The translations under genes and the position numbers were made by a program. 64,000 nt of DNA from Lysobacter antibioticus HS124 (GTDB lineage: Bacteria > Pseudomonadota > Gammaproteobacteria > Xanthomonadales > Xanthomonadaceae), in NCBI RefSeq assembly GCF_000336385.2, contig NZ_HG424486.1, forward strand, positions 1-64,000, given 5' to 3'. The notes below the pieces were generated by a model. The model saw only the letters and a program-made list of their open reading frames with translations, was not told where the DNA came from and did not search any database. Shown here one piece after another: positions 25,918 to 34,084 of the stretch. Within the stretch, counting starts at the first letter, position 1; each line of letters starts with the position of its first letter.

Positions 25918-27057
25918 TCAGGCCTGCGCTTCCGCCCGTACCAGGGGACGCCGCGCGCGCGGGCGGCTCGGCCAGGCGTGGCGCAAAATCCGCCACACCA
26001 CTTCGCCGAACTGCCGCGGCAGCGAACCGGTGTCGTAGTGCTGGCCGTAGCGGCCGCAGATTTCGCGCACTTCCACCGCCATCGCCGCATAGCGCCAGGC
26101 CGGGATGTCCGGGTAGAAATGATGTTCGATCTGATGGCTCAGATTGCCGGTCATCAGGTCCATCCACTTGCCGCCGGTGAGGTTGGACGAACCGCGCAAC
26201 TGGCGCAGGTACCAATGCCCGCGCGACTCGTTGCGCACCGATTCCTTCGGAAACACTTCGGCGTCGATGGTGAAGTGGCCGCAGAAGATCACCGTATAGG
26301 TCCACACGTTGCGGATCAGGTTGGCGACCAGGTTGCCCAGCAGCACCGGCAGGAAGAACGGGCCGGCCAGCAGCGGGAACAGCACGTAGTCCTTCAGCAA
26401 CTGCTTGCCCATCTTGCGCCCGACCGGCACGAACTTGCGCCACATCGCCCGGTGCTTGGTCTTGCCGGTCAGCCAGCGCCCCAGGCGCAGGTCCTGTATC
26501 GCCACGCCCCACTCGAACAGCAGCGCGAACACCACCGCGATCAGCGGCTGGGCCAGGAAGAACGGCTTCCAGCGCTGCTCCGGGAACAGGCGCAACAGGC
26601 CGTAGCCGATGTCGTCGTCCATGCCGCGCACGTTGGTCCAGGTGTGGTGCTGGTAGTTGTGGGTTTTGCGCCAGTTGTCGCCGGTGGCGACGATGTCCCA
26701 TTCGTAGGTCTTGCCGTCCAGGTGCGGGTCGCGCATCCAGTCGTACTGGCCGTGCATGACGTTGTGGCCGACCTCCATGTTCTCCAGGATCTTCGACAAC
26801 GCCAGCGACAACGTGCCCAGCACCGCGGCGGTCCACAGCAGCCAGCCCAGGCCGAACGCCAGGCCCGCAGCGGCGGCGAACAGCAGCAGCCGTCCGCCCA
26901 GGCCGAACCAGCGCACCGCCGCGACCACGCGGCGGATGTAGGCCGCATCGACCCGGCCGACCTGGGCCAGGGTGCGCGCGCGCAGCGCGTCGAGTTCTTC
27001 GCCGAAGCGATCGAGTTCCTGCGCGCCCAGCGCGCGGTTGCGTGGTTTCGAAGTCAT
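25918..27057 (-). CDS. desB: Membrane acyl (CoA) desaturase, DesB-like
   Basis: The 379-residue membrane protein has the three histidine boxes of front-type fatty acid desaturases: HNVMHG (98-103), HNYQHH (133-138) and HQIEHH (about 310). Hydrophobic segments lie between them. It inserts a cis double bond into acyl chains using a di-iron centre and electrons from the adjacent reductase. The neighbouring reductase gene begins upstream on the same strand (7 nt gap) and a DesT/FabR-type repressor is divergent, the same arrangement as desT/desCB of Pseudomonas aeruginosa. The symbol is given by that synteny. Confidence 0.85.
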   Translation of the reverse strand: MTSKPRNRALGAQELDRFGEELDALRARTLAQVGRVDAAYIRRVVAAVRWFGLGGRLLLFAAAAGLAFGLGWLLWTAAVLGTLSLALSKILENMEVGHNVMHGQYDWMRDPHLDGKTYEWDIVATGDNWRKTHNYQHHTWTNVRGMDDDIGYGLLRLFPEQRWKPFFLAQPLIAVVFALLFEWGVAIQDLRLGRWLTGKTKHRAMWRKFVPVGRKMGKQLLKDYVLFPLLAGPFFLPVLLGNLVANLIRNVWTYTVIFCGHFTIDAEVFPKESVRNESRGHWYLRQLRGSSNLTGGKWMDLMTGNLSHQIEHHFYPDIPAWRYAAMAVEVREICGRYGQHYDTGSLPRQFGEVVWRILRHAWPSRPRARRPLVRAEAQA

Positions 27058-27064
27058 GGTCGGC

Positions 27065-28171
27065 TTACAGATCGAGGACGAGGTCGCTGCTGGCGGCGTT
27101 GACGCACAGGCGCAGCGCGGACGCCGGCTCGCTGTGGACGTCGCCGGTGTGCAGATGGCGGGTGGTGCCGGAGGCTTTGCCGCAGGCGCAGGTATTGCAT
27201 AGGCCCATGCGGCAGCCGGATGCCAGCGACAGGCCCTGCGCTTCCAGCGCGCTCAGCAGGGATTGGCCGCGCGGCAATTGCAGGCGGCGGCCGCTGCGCG
27301 CCAGTTCGACTTCGACCGTGCCGGTGTCGTCGTCGCTGCGCGGCGGCGGGGTGAAAGCTTCGGCGGCAAAGCCGACGGCGCGCGCCGCGGTGAGTTCGCG
27401 CGCGGTGGCGACGAAGCCGCCCGGGCCGCAGGCGTAGATGCGCCGCTGCGCCCAGTCCGGCGCATGCTGCGCCAGCGATTCGGCGTCGATGCGGCCGCCG
27501 GCCTCGCCGGGATGCTGCGGCGCCTGCCGGGTCAGCAGCAGGCGCAACTCAAAATTCGGATGGGTCGCCGCGAGTTCGCGCAACTCGTCGACGAAGCACA
27601 GCTCCTCGCGCCGGCGCGCCCAGTACAGCAAGGTCAGCGGCACCGGCATGCCGCGCTGGGCCAGCGCACGCAGCATCGCCATCAGGGGCGTGATGCCGCT
27701 GCCCGCGGCCAGAAACAGCCAAGCGCCGTCGACGCGCTCGGGCAGCACCATCTCGCCGAAGGCCGGCCCCAGTTCGAGCACATCGCCGACCCGGGCGCGG
27801 TCGTGCAGATGCCGGCTCAGGCGCCCGCCTTCGATCGCCTTGACCGTGATCGCGATGCGGCCGTCCGCGCGCGGCGCGTCGCACAGGCTGTAGCTGCGCG
27901 AGACGGTGGCGCCGTCGATGCGGGCGCCGATCATCAAATGCTGGCCGGCGACGAAGCCGCGCCAGTGCCGGTTCGGCTTCAGGATCAGGGTCACCGCGTC
28001 GGCCGAGGCCGACTCGCGCGCCTCGATCCGCGCCAGCGGCCGCTCCCAGCTCCAGGTCGGATGGAGCCTGGATGCCCAAAAATCAAAGACTTGCGGCTTA
28101 ACGAAAGGGGCGACCAAGCGACGCAGAGGGCTGCGCGGACGGTGGGCGGAGGGGCGGACGACAGCGTTCAT
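27065..28171 (-). CDS. desC: Ferredoxin-type NAD(P)H reductase partner of the desaturase, DesC-like
   Basis: The 368-residue protein has an FAD domain (SRSYSLCDAP, GGRLSRHLHD), an NAD(P) domain (FLAAGSGITPLMAMLRAL, IYACGPGGFVATA) and a C-terminal plant-type 2Fe-2S domain with CRMGLCNTCACG and a later Cys (RLCVNAA). This three-domain order is that of electron donors to membrane desaturases. The start at 28171 (MNAVV) or 28177 (MPMNAVV) has no Shine-Dalgarno and lies at the edge of the operator. Confidence 0.87.
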   Translation of the reverse strand: MNAVVRPSAHRPRSPLRRLVAPFVKPQVFDFWASRLHPTWSWERPLARIEARESASADAVTLILKPNRHWRGFVAGQHLMIGARIDGATVSRSYSLCDAPRADGRIAITVKAIEGGRLSRHLHDRARVGDVLELGPAFGEMVLPERVDGAWLFLAAGSGITPLMAMLRALAQRGMPVPLTLLYWARRREELCFVDELRELAATHPNFELRLLLTRQAPQHPGEAGGRIDAESLAQHAPDWAQRRIYACGPGGFVATARELTAARAVGFAAEAFTPPPRSDDDTGTVEVELARSGRRLQLPRGQSLLSALEAQGLSLASGCRMGLCNTCACGKASGTTRHLHTGDVHSEPASALRLCVNAASSDLVLDL

Positions 28172-28240
28172 GGGCATCACTATACACATATCTGCACATA
28201 TATATGCACACGTGTATAGCAATTCAGCATAGGGAGTATC
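28172..28240. promoter_or_regulatory. DesT/FabR-type operator and divergent promoters
   Basis: This is a 69-nt AT-rich gap in otherwise GC-rich DNA. CTATACAC (28180-28187) and GTGTATAG (28212-28219) form a perfect inverted repeat around an imperfect TGCA-(8)-TGCA core. It covers the promoters of both desCB and the regulator, so one protein complex could control both. Confidence 0.65.
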
Positions 28241-28939
28241 ATGTCGGCTGCCGACCCTGCGCCCGCCAGCCCGCCGCCCGTGAGCCAACGCTTTCCTACC
28301 GACATCGACGTCGATTCGCACCCGGGCCGCAAGGCGACCATTTCGCGCGAGGACCTGATCGCCGCCGCGCTCAAGCTGATCGGCCCGCATCGCAGCGTGT
28401 CCAGCCTGAGCCTGCGCGAGGTCGCGCGCGAAGCCGGCATCGCCCCGAACAGTTTCTACCGCCAGTTCCGCGACACCGACGAACTGGCGGTGGCGTTGAT
28501 CGACCTGGCCGGCCAGTCGCTGCGCAAGATCGTCGGCGAGGCGCGCCAGCGCGTCGCGACCCGCCGCAGCGCCGTGCGCAGTTCGATCGAGGCGTTCATG
28601 GAGCAATTGCGCGCCGACGACAAACTGCTGCACGTACTGCTGCGCGAAGGCACGGTCGGCTCGGACGCGTTCAAGCGCGCGGTCGACCGCGAACTGTCGT
28701 TCTTCGAAGAGGAACTGCGCGTCGACCTGATCCGCCTGGCCGCCCACGACGGCGTGACCCTGCACGAACCGGCCCTGGTTGCGCGCTCGATCACCCGCCT
28801 GGTCTTCGCGATGGGCGCCACCGCGATGGACATGACGCCGGAAAAGGACCGCGAACTCATCGAAGAGATGAGCACGATGGTGCGGATGATCCTGGCCGGG
28901 TCGCGGGCGATGGCGCAGCGGGGCCGCGCGGCGGGCTGA
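28241..28939 (+). CDS. desT: TetR-type repressor of fatty acid desaturation, DesT/FabR-like
   Basis: The 232-residue protein has the characteristic FabR block SLSLREVAREAGIAPNSFYRQFRDTDELAV (HTH, about 68-95), followed by VALIDLAGQSLRKIVGEARQR. The C-terminal ligand domain has LLREGTVGSDAFKRAVDREL. FabR and DesT sense the ratio of unsaturated to saturated acyl-CoA and repress desaturation genes. ATG 28241 has GGGAG 5 nt upstream. It faces desC-desB, which is its likely target. An N-terminal extension of about 45 Pro/Ala-rich residues precedes the HTH. Confidence 0.85.
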   Translation: MSAADPAPASPPPVSQRFPTDIDVDSHPGRKATISREDLIAAALKLIGPHRSVSSLSLREVAREAGIAPNSFYRQFRDTDELAVALIDLAGQSLRKIVGEARQRVATRRSAVRSSIEAFMEQLRADDKLLHVLLREGTVGSDAFKRAVDRELSFFEEELRVDLIRLAAHDGVTLHEPALVARSITRLVFAMGATAMDMTPEKDRELIEEMSTMVRMILAGSRAMAQRGRAAG

Positions 28940-28969
28940 TCGCCGGCCGTCGTCCATCGTCCACCGAGG

Positions 28970-29110
28970 CATTCCCCCTTCGAAAGCGAAGCAGGGGGGA
29001 ATTCGTCGTTGCCTTTGCGCTTAAGCCCGGCAGCTACCGCAAAAGCTCGAATTCCCGGCGCCCGCTGTGCGGTCGCCGCCTGTTTTCCAGCGGGCCCGAC
29101 GGCAACGCGC
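28970..29110. repeat. Diverged relative of the 25634-25877 repeat element
   Basis: On the complementary strand this region carries a block like the left end of the first element (GCAAC, AATTCCCCC, CTTTCGAAGGGG, AATGC) and, separately, a block like its right end (GGCGGCGACCGCACAGCG). The two are in swapped order compared with the complete copy. It fills the gap between the repressor and the next GST operon. Confidence 0.4.
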
Positions 29111-29178
29111 CCGTCGCGATCGCCGCCACCACACACCTCGCGCCCGCGGGCCGACCGACGCCCTCCTGACCACCTGTC

Positions 29179-29256
29179 GGAAAACTAAGCCAACCCGGAA
29201 ACCATTCTTGCGCCGACCGCCGGCTTGAGCCAATACTTAGCCAAACAGGAAACCAT
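29179..29256. promoter_or_regulatory. Direct repeats upstream of the GST-ArsR-AHSA1 operon
   Basis: Two 21-nt copies at 29185-29205 and 29236-29256 agree at 18 positions (core TAGCCAA-n-GGAAACCAT). A third GGAAAAC lies at about 29179. The last copy ends 15 nt before the first gene. They are candidate operators for autoregulation by the ArsR protein of the operon. Confidence 0.45.
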
Positions 29257-29271
29257 AGGGCCACCCACGCC

Positions 29272-29961
29272 ATGTCCCTGCACCTGCACGCCCATCCCCT
29301 GGCCTCGTTCTGCCACAAGGTGCTGATCGCGCTGTACGAACACGGCACGCCGTTCGAGAACCACCTGCTCGACCTCGCCGACCCCGGCGCCAAGGCCGAT
29401 TTCCTCGCGCTGTGGCCGGTCGGCAAGATGCCGCTGCTGCGCGACGAAGCGCGCGCCCGCACGGTGCCGGAGACCAGCATCATCGTCGAGTACCTGGAAC
29501 GCCATTACCCCGGCCCGCGCCCGCTGCTGCCGGCCGACCCCGAGCGCGCGCTCGACGTGCGCCTGTGGGACCGCTTCTTCGATCTGTACGTGCATGCGCC
29601 GATGCAGAAGATCGTGCTCGACCGCCTGCGCGGCGAACACGAGCGCGACCCGCGCGGGGTCGCCGAAGCGCGCGCCACCCTCGCCACCGCCTACGCGATG
29701 ATCGAACGCCAGGCGCAGCACGAATGGATCTGCGGCGACGAGTTCGGCCTGGCCGATTGCGCGGCGACGCCGGCGCTGTTCTACGCCGGCATCGTCGAAC
29801 CGTTTCCCGCCGGGCACTCGCGCCTGCACGCTTATTTCGAACGCCTGCTGGCGCGGCCCTCGGTGCGCCGCGTGCTGGCCGAGGCGCGGCCCTACTTCGA
29901 TATGTTTCCCTACCGCGAGGCGATGCCGGCGCGGTTCCTGCGCGAGGACGCGCCGGCATGA
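29272..29961 (+). CDS. Glutathione S-transferase family protein, first gene of an ArsR operon
   Basis: The 229-residue protein has LHLHAHPLASFCHKVLIALYEHGTPFE (Ser/Cys in the active-site position), WPVGKMPLLRDE, VPETSIIVEYLERHYPG (glutathione-binding Glu-Thr/Ser) and a helical C-terminal domain with WICGDEFGLADCAATPAL. Its stop overlaps the ATG of the ArsR gene by 4 nt. It probably detoxifies an electrophile sensed by the same operon; the ligand is unknown. Confidence 0.87.
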   Translation: MSLHLHAHPLASFCHKVLIALYEHGTPFENHLLDLADPGAKADFLALWPVGKMPLLRDEARARTVPETSIIVEYLERHYPGPRPLLPADPERALDVRLWDRFFDLYVHAPMQKIVLDRLRGEHERDPRGVAEARATLATAYAMIERQAQHEWICGDEFGLADCAATPALFYAGIVEPFPAGHSRLHAYFERLLARPSVRRVLAEARPYFDMFPYREAMPARFLREDAPA

Positions 29962-30305
29962 ACCGCGGCCGGGACGCGCAGCAATTGGATCGGCTGTTCC
30001 ATGCCCTGGCCGACGACAGCCGCCGGCGCATGATCGACCGGCTCAGCGAAGGCCCGGCGTCGGTGTCGGAGCTGGCCAGGCCGCTGGCGATGGCCCTGCC
30101 CTCGGTGGTCAAGCATCTGGCGGTGCTGGAATCCGGCGGCATCGTGTTGTCGCAGAAAAACGGGCGCGTGCGCACCTACCGCCTCGCTCCGGATGCGCTG
30201 GCCCGCGCCGAGGCCTGGGTCGGCGAACGCAAGGCGCGCTGGAACGCGCGCTTCGACGCCCTGGAACGCTACCTGCTCGATACCGCCGACGAGGACATGC
30301 CGTGA
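29958..30305 (+). CDS. ArsR-family transcriptional regulator
   Basis: The 115-residue winged-helix protein has LDRLFHALADDSRRRMIDRLSEGPASVSELARPLAMALPSVVKHLAVLESGGIV followed by a beta-wing with KNGRVRTYRL. There are no Cys pairs, so it is not a classical metal sensor. It belongs to the ArsR group encoded next to SRPBCC/AHSA1 proteins. It overlaps both neighbours by 4 nt. Confidence 0.88.
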   Translation: MNRGRDAQQLDRLFHALADDSRRRMIDRLSEGPASVSELARPLAMALPSVVKHLAVLESGGIVLSQKNGRVRTYRLAPDALARAEAWVGERKARWNARFDALERYLLDTADEDMP

Positions 30306-30775
30306 CCGCTGCGACCACCGTCCACACCGAGTTCGTCATCGAACGCGAACTGCCGGCGACGCCCGCGCGCGTGTTCCGCGCCTGGACCACCCCCGAAGCC
30401 AAGCGGCGCTGGTTCGTCTGCCACGACGACATGGTCAACACCGGCTACGAACTCGACTTCCGCCCGGGCGGCCACGAGCTCAACCGGGTGCGCCGCCCGG
30501 ATGGCGTCGAACACCTGTTCCAGGCTCGATTCTTCGACATTGTGCCGGACCGCCGGATCATCTACGGCTATCACATGCAGGTCGGCGAACAGCGCCTGTC
30601 GGTGTCGCTGGCCACGGTCGAGTTCGAGCCCGGCGGCGCCGGCACGCGCCTGCGCTTCACCGAGCAGGTCGCCTTCCTCGACGGCTACCACGACCGCGAG
30701 GCGCGCATCCGCGGCACCGCCGAAGGGCTGGACCGGCTCGCTTTGCTGTTGCACGAGGCGGAGCGCGCGCACTGA
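30302..30775 (+). CDS. AHSA1-type SRPBCC protein
   Basis: The 157-residue protein has IERELPATPARVFRAWTTPEAKRRWFVC, a typical activator-of-Hsp90-ATPase-1 homologue opening, then DFRPGGHELNRV and VEFEPGGAGTRLRFTEQVAFLDGY. The GTG start at 30302 overlaps the ArsR stop (GTGA). Proteins of this type are commonly paired with an ArsR regulator and are thought to bind small hydrophobic ligands. It ends 24 nt before the convergent cyclase gene. Confidence 0.85.
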   Translation: MTAATTVHTEFVIERELPATPARVFRAWTTPEAKRRWFVCHDDMVNTGYELDFRPGGHELNRVRRPDGVEHLFQARFFDIVPDRRIIYGYHMQVGEQRLSVSLATVEFEPGGAGTRLRFTEQVAFLDGYHDREARIRGTAEGLDRLALLLHEAERAH

Positions 30776-30799
30776 GCGCACGCTCCGCACTCGCCGCGC

Positions 30800-31780
30800 T
30801 CAGCGCACCGGCAACGCGATCGGCCGCAGCGGCGCGGCGTCGCCGCCGCGAATTTTCAGCGGCCCGCCGATGAAGGCGAACTCGTAGACCTTGTCGCGCG
30901 ACAGTTCCTCCAGCGCGACCAGTTCGATGATCGGCACGCCGTGCTGGGCCAGCAGGTAGGTATGCACCGGGATGTAGTCGCCGGCCACTTCCGAGGGGAA
31001 GGTCTCCAGGCTCAGGTTGTCGGCGCCGACGATCATCGCCCCGCCCTCTTCGACCAGGAACTTCGCCGCGTCCAGTCCCAGGCCGGGCGGGTTGGCCATG
31101 TAGCCGGCGGCGTCGCCGAAGCGCTGCATGCGTCCGGTGCGGATCAGCACCACGTCGCCGCGCTGCAGGCGCAGCTTCTGCTTGGCCAGCGCATTGCGCA
31201 GATCCTGCCGGGTGATGCGGTAGTTCTCCGGCAGCATCGGCAGGCCTTGCGCCGCGGCCACGTCGATCAGCACGCCGCGCGCGATCAGCGGCGGGAACTT
31301 CTCGATGCCGGTCTTCTTCCAGCCGCGGTCGCCGAGGTGCTCGTCGGCGCTGAAACCGTTCCAGATCTTGCCGTCCAGGCCGAAGTGGTTGAGCGCGTCG
31401 ATGTGAGTGCCGCTATGGCTGTACATCGAGAACGCCGCACCGGTGTAGCTGACCTTGTGGTTCATCTCGCGGCCGACGCCCATCGGGTCGTCGGCGATGG
31501 TGCCGCGCGGGGTGTGGGTCATCCAGAACTGGTAGTGCGGGTCGCCCGCGGCCTGCCAGCTCGGCATGCCGATGTAGTAATCGGTGGCCAGGTCGTAGGC
31601 CCGCTCGCCCTGCACCCGCGACAGGATCGCCGCGCGCGATTGCGAGGTGATGAGGTTGAGCCGGCCGATCTCGTCGTTCGGGCCCCAGGGGCTGGTGCCG
31701 ACGCGGTCGGCGGCCTGGACGGAAGCGGCGACGCCCAGGGCCAGCAGGCCCAGGGTCGGCAGAAGGGTACGCAGTTTCAT
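30800..31780 (-). CDS. Exported cyclase-family (kynurenine formamidase-like) hydrolase
   Basis: The 326-residue protein has a signal peptide (MKLRTLLPTLGLLALGVAASVQA) and the family metal motif HSGTHIDALNHFGLDGKIWNG. WGPNDEIGRLNLIT near the N-terminus and GDVVLIRTGRMQRFGD follow. Members of this metal-dependent fold include kynurenine formamidase and isatin hydrolase; the periplasmic, longer form is closer to the isatin hydrolase/uncharacterised group. The zinc or manganese ligands are the His and Asp of HSGTHID. The substrate is unknown. Confidence 0.83.
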   Translation of the reverse strand: MKLRTLLPTLGLLALGVAASVQAADRVGTSPWGPNDEIGRLNLITSQSRAAILSRVQGERAYDLATDYYIGMPSWQAAGDPHYQFWMTHTPRGTIADDPMGVGREMNHKVSYTGAAFSMYSHSGTHIDALNHFGLDGKIWNGFSADEHLGDRGWKKTGIEKFPPLIARGVLIDVAAAQGLPMLPENYRITRQDLRNALAKQKLRLQRGDVVLIRTGRMQRFGDAAGYMANPPGLGLDAAKFLVEEGGAMIVGADNLSLETFPSEVAGDYIPVHTYLLAQHGVPIIELVALEELSRDKVYEFAFIGGPLKIRGGDAAPLRPIALPVR

Positions 31781-31924
31781 TTCGGCTCCTGAAACGCGCC
31801 GGCCTCGTGGGCGGCGCTGACGTGGGGGCCGGCGCCGCGAACCGCAGCGCCGGAACGACGTCAGGATGAGCCTCGTCCCTGCGACGAAACAGCGCGCCCG
31901 GGTTGCGACAGTTTTCGCCCGCGC

Positions 31925-32839
31925 TCAGCAATCGGCCGGCGGCGGTTCCAGCAACGGCGGCAGTTCCGCGGCCAGGAACTCGACCAGTGCCCGCACCTTG
32001 GGCTGCAGATGGCGCGCGGTCGGGTACACCGCATACACCTGCCTCGGCGCGAAGCGATGATCCGGCAACACTTGCACCAGCCTGCCCGCCGCCATCGACG
32101 GCCGGGCCAGGAACGACGGCAGCGCGCCGATGCCCAGCCCGGCCTCGAGCAGGTCGCGCAGCACCAGGCTGTTGCCGACCGCCGCGCGCGGCAGGCCCTG
32201 CACCACCACCGGCCCCTGCGGTCCTTCCAGCGGCCACACGCCCGGCGGCTCGGCCAGGCTGTAGTGCAGCACGGCATGCGCGGACAAGGCCCCGGCATCG
32301 GCCGGCACGCCGTGTGCGGCCAGGTACGACGGCGACGCGCACAGCATCTGGCAGGCCTGCCCCAGCCGGCGCGCGATCAGCGAGGAATCCGGCAACTGCG
32401 CGCGCAACCGGATCGACACGTCGAAGCCCTCGGCGACCGCGTCCAGCAAGCGGTCTTCCAGCACCAGGTCCAACTGCAACTGCGGATAACGCTGCAGGAA
32501 CCGCGCCAGCAACGGCGACAGCACGCTGAGCGCGAACGACAGCGGCGCATTGACCCGCAAGCGCCCGCTCACCTGCTGCGACTGCCCGCGCACCGAAGCC
32601 TCCAGCGCATCCAGTTCGTCCAGCAACCGCACGCACTCGCGGTAGTAGGCCTCGCCGACCTCGGTCAAGCCCATCCGCCGCGTGGTGCGCTGGATCAACA
32701 CCGCGCCCAGGTGCGACTCCAGCGCGCGCAACTGCTTGCTCAAGCCCGCCGCCGACACGCCCAGGTCGTCCGCCGCCTTGGCCAGCCCGCCGAGTTCGAC
32801 GATGCGTCGGAACGAGCGCATGAGAGCGAAGGAGTCCAT
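31925..32839 (-). CDS. LysR-family transcriptional regulator
   Basis: The 304-residue protein has the LysR HTH (FRRIVELGGLAKAADDLGVSAAGLSKQLRALESHLGAVLIQRTTRRMGLTEVG) and a binding domain with FDVSIRLRAQLPDSSLIARRLG and VGNSLVLRDLLEAGLGIGALPSFLA. The group resembles DsdC/CrgA-type single-target regulators. It lies upstream of the cyclase-family gene on the same strand, so the cyclase gene is a possible target. ATG 32839 fits the family start; a longer frame to 32887 adds unrelated residues. Confidence 0.88.
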   Translation of the reverse strand: MDSFALMRSFRRIVELGGLAKAADDLGVSAAGLSKQLRALESHLGAVLIQRTTRRMGLTEVGEAYYRECVRLLDELDALEASVRGQSQQVSGRLRVNAPLSFALSVLSPLLARFLQRYPQLQLDLVLEDRLLDAVAEGFDVSIRLRAQLPDSSLIARRLGQACQMLCASPSYLAAHGVPADAGALSAHAVLHYSLAEPPGVWPLEGPQGPVVVQGLPRAAVGNSLVLRDLLEAGLGIGALPSFLARPSMAAGRLVQVLPDHRFAPRQVYAVYPTARHLQPKVRALVEFLAAELPPLLEPPPADC

Positions 32840-32955
32840 GGGGCGGCCGAGAAAAAGCGGGCCGCCATTGTCGGCGGCCCGCTGCATCCAGCCAACACGC
32901 CGGCTCCGGTCGCGCCCGCCCCGATGGCGCGCCGGCTCTGCGTCCGCCAGAGTCC

Positions 32956-33468
32956 TTACTCCACGGACCGGCGCAGGGTGCTGGTCGGCAGCACGGCCTC
33001 CAGCCGCTCGACCGTGCGCTCATAGGCTTCCGCCAGCGGGCGCCAGGCCTCGCCCGGATCGGACCACCAAGTCGCCTCGGTACCGCACCAGCCGTCGCCG
33101 AAGGCGACGCCGTAGCGAACGCCGTCGAGGCCGAAACGCCGGGTCGGCAGGAACATCGGCACCGACAGGGCGGTGAAGCGCGCCAACAGTTCGGCGGCTT
33201 CGGCCGGATCGATCCGGGCCTCGGCGCCGTAGAGGTCCGGGCCGGCGGCGTCCAGCGCCAACCCGCGCGTGCGGTCGTGCTCCAGGCGCCGCACCCAGCA
33301 GGCCTCGCGCTCGACGAACAGGGCCCAGGACGAGTAAGGAACGAACGCCGGGAACCGCCACAGCAACAGCCGGCGGCAGTAACGGTCGCGCTTGGGCAGG
33401 CTGGGGAAGCGCTCGGGCTGGTACAGCAGGGTTTCGGCGGTTTCGGTGCGTTCGGCGTTGAAAGGCAT
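32956..33468 (-). CDS. Uncharacterised protein downstream of the X-Tfe module
   Basis: The 170-residue protein is rich in Trp and aromatic residues (RLLLWRFPAFVPYSSWALFVEREACWVRRLEHDR, DGWCGTEATWWSDP). It has no signal peptide or known motif and reads like a cytoplasmic single-domain protein. The frame is open to a TTG at 33489 that overlaps the stop of the XVIPCD gene (TTGA), so translation may be coupled. ATG 33468 is used because the sequence from MPFNAER looks coherent. Neither start has a strong ribosome binding site. It returns to the high GC of the rest of the window. Confidence 0.55.
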   Translation of the reverse strand: MPFNAERTETAETLLYQPERFPSLPKRDRYCRRLLLWRFPAFVPYSSWALFVEREACWVRRLEHDRTRGLALDAAGPDLYGAEARIDPAEAAELLARFTALSVPMFLPTRRFGLDGVRYGVAFGDGWCGTEATWWSDPGEAWRPLAEAYERTVERLEAVLPTSTLRRSVE

Positions 33469-33485
33469 GCGGGCGCGGCCTGGCC

Positions 33486-34082
33486 TCAATGCTGGAGCGA
33501 CATCCTAGGCACGCCCTGGGCCGGCGCGTCCAATTCCTGCGAGCGCTCGTGCTGTTGCGCTTGCTGCAAACCGAGCTGCTCCACCTGGGCCAGGCTTCGT
33601 TCTGCCGGAACCTGCGCCGCCTGCGAAGCTTCCACGCGGGTCGCGAACCGGGGTTCGCGGTCGCCATGCGGCAAATACTCGGCGAACACATAGGTCTCGC
33701 CGGCGGCGCTGGGCCGGCCGACGGTGACCCGGTCCAGCCGTTGACTGAGCGGATCGGCCTTGTGCTCCACCAGCAAAGCCGCGGCGATGTTGCGGCTTTG
33801 CGTTTCGTCCCAGCGCCCATCGGCGCGCAGGGCGGAAAAGATCGTGCCCAGTTCGGGCGGCTCCGGAGCAGCGAACGCTCGCTGGGCGGGCAGAACGGCG
33901 TTCTTGGCCTCGGCCTCGCCCGCCAGCGCACGCAGCGCATCCGGCCCCTCGCCAAGCGCGGTGTGATGCGCCGTCGCCAGTTGCAGCCTGCCGTGACTGG
34001 TGTCGGTGAATCCGAACGAGCGCCCGTCCAGGTCCAGGCCATTGCGTTCGATCTTGCCGATGTCCAGCTCCAACTCGGCCAT
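33486..34082 (-). CDS. XVIPCD-type type IV secretion signal domain, separated from its effector by a frameshift
   Basis: The 198-residue product carries the C-terminal half of the Xanthomonadales VirD4-interacting domain: RNIAAALLVEHKADPLSQRL, DRVTVGRPSAAGETYVFAEY, and the Ala/Gln-rich VEASQAAQVPAERSLAQVEQ tail. In known X-Tfe effectors this domain is the C-terminus of the toxin and docks on VirD4. Here it is in another frame from the metallopeptidase domain. The ATG at 34082 follows the TGA of the upstream gene by 2 nt, with no Shine-Dalgarno. Reading back across the junction, frame 2 gives DVRLNMAELELDIGKIERNG, which continues smoothly from ATANPP of frame 1, indicating loss of one base near 34097. 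Confidence 0.72.
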   Translation of the reverse strand: MAELELDIGKIERNGLDLDGRSFGFTDTSHGRLQLATAHHTALGEGPDALRALAGEAEAKNAVLPAQRAFAAPEPPELGTIFSALRADGRWDETQSRNIAAALLVEHKADPLSQRLDRVTVGRPSAAGETYVFAEYLPHGDREPRFATRVEASQAAQVPAERSLAQVEQLGLQQAQQHERSQELDAPAQGVPRMSLQH

Positions 34083-34084
34083 GT

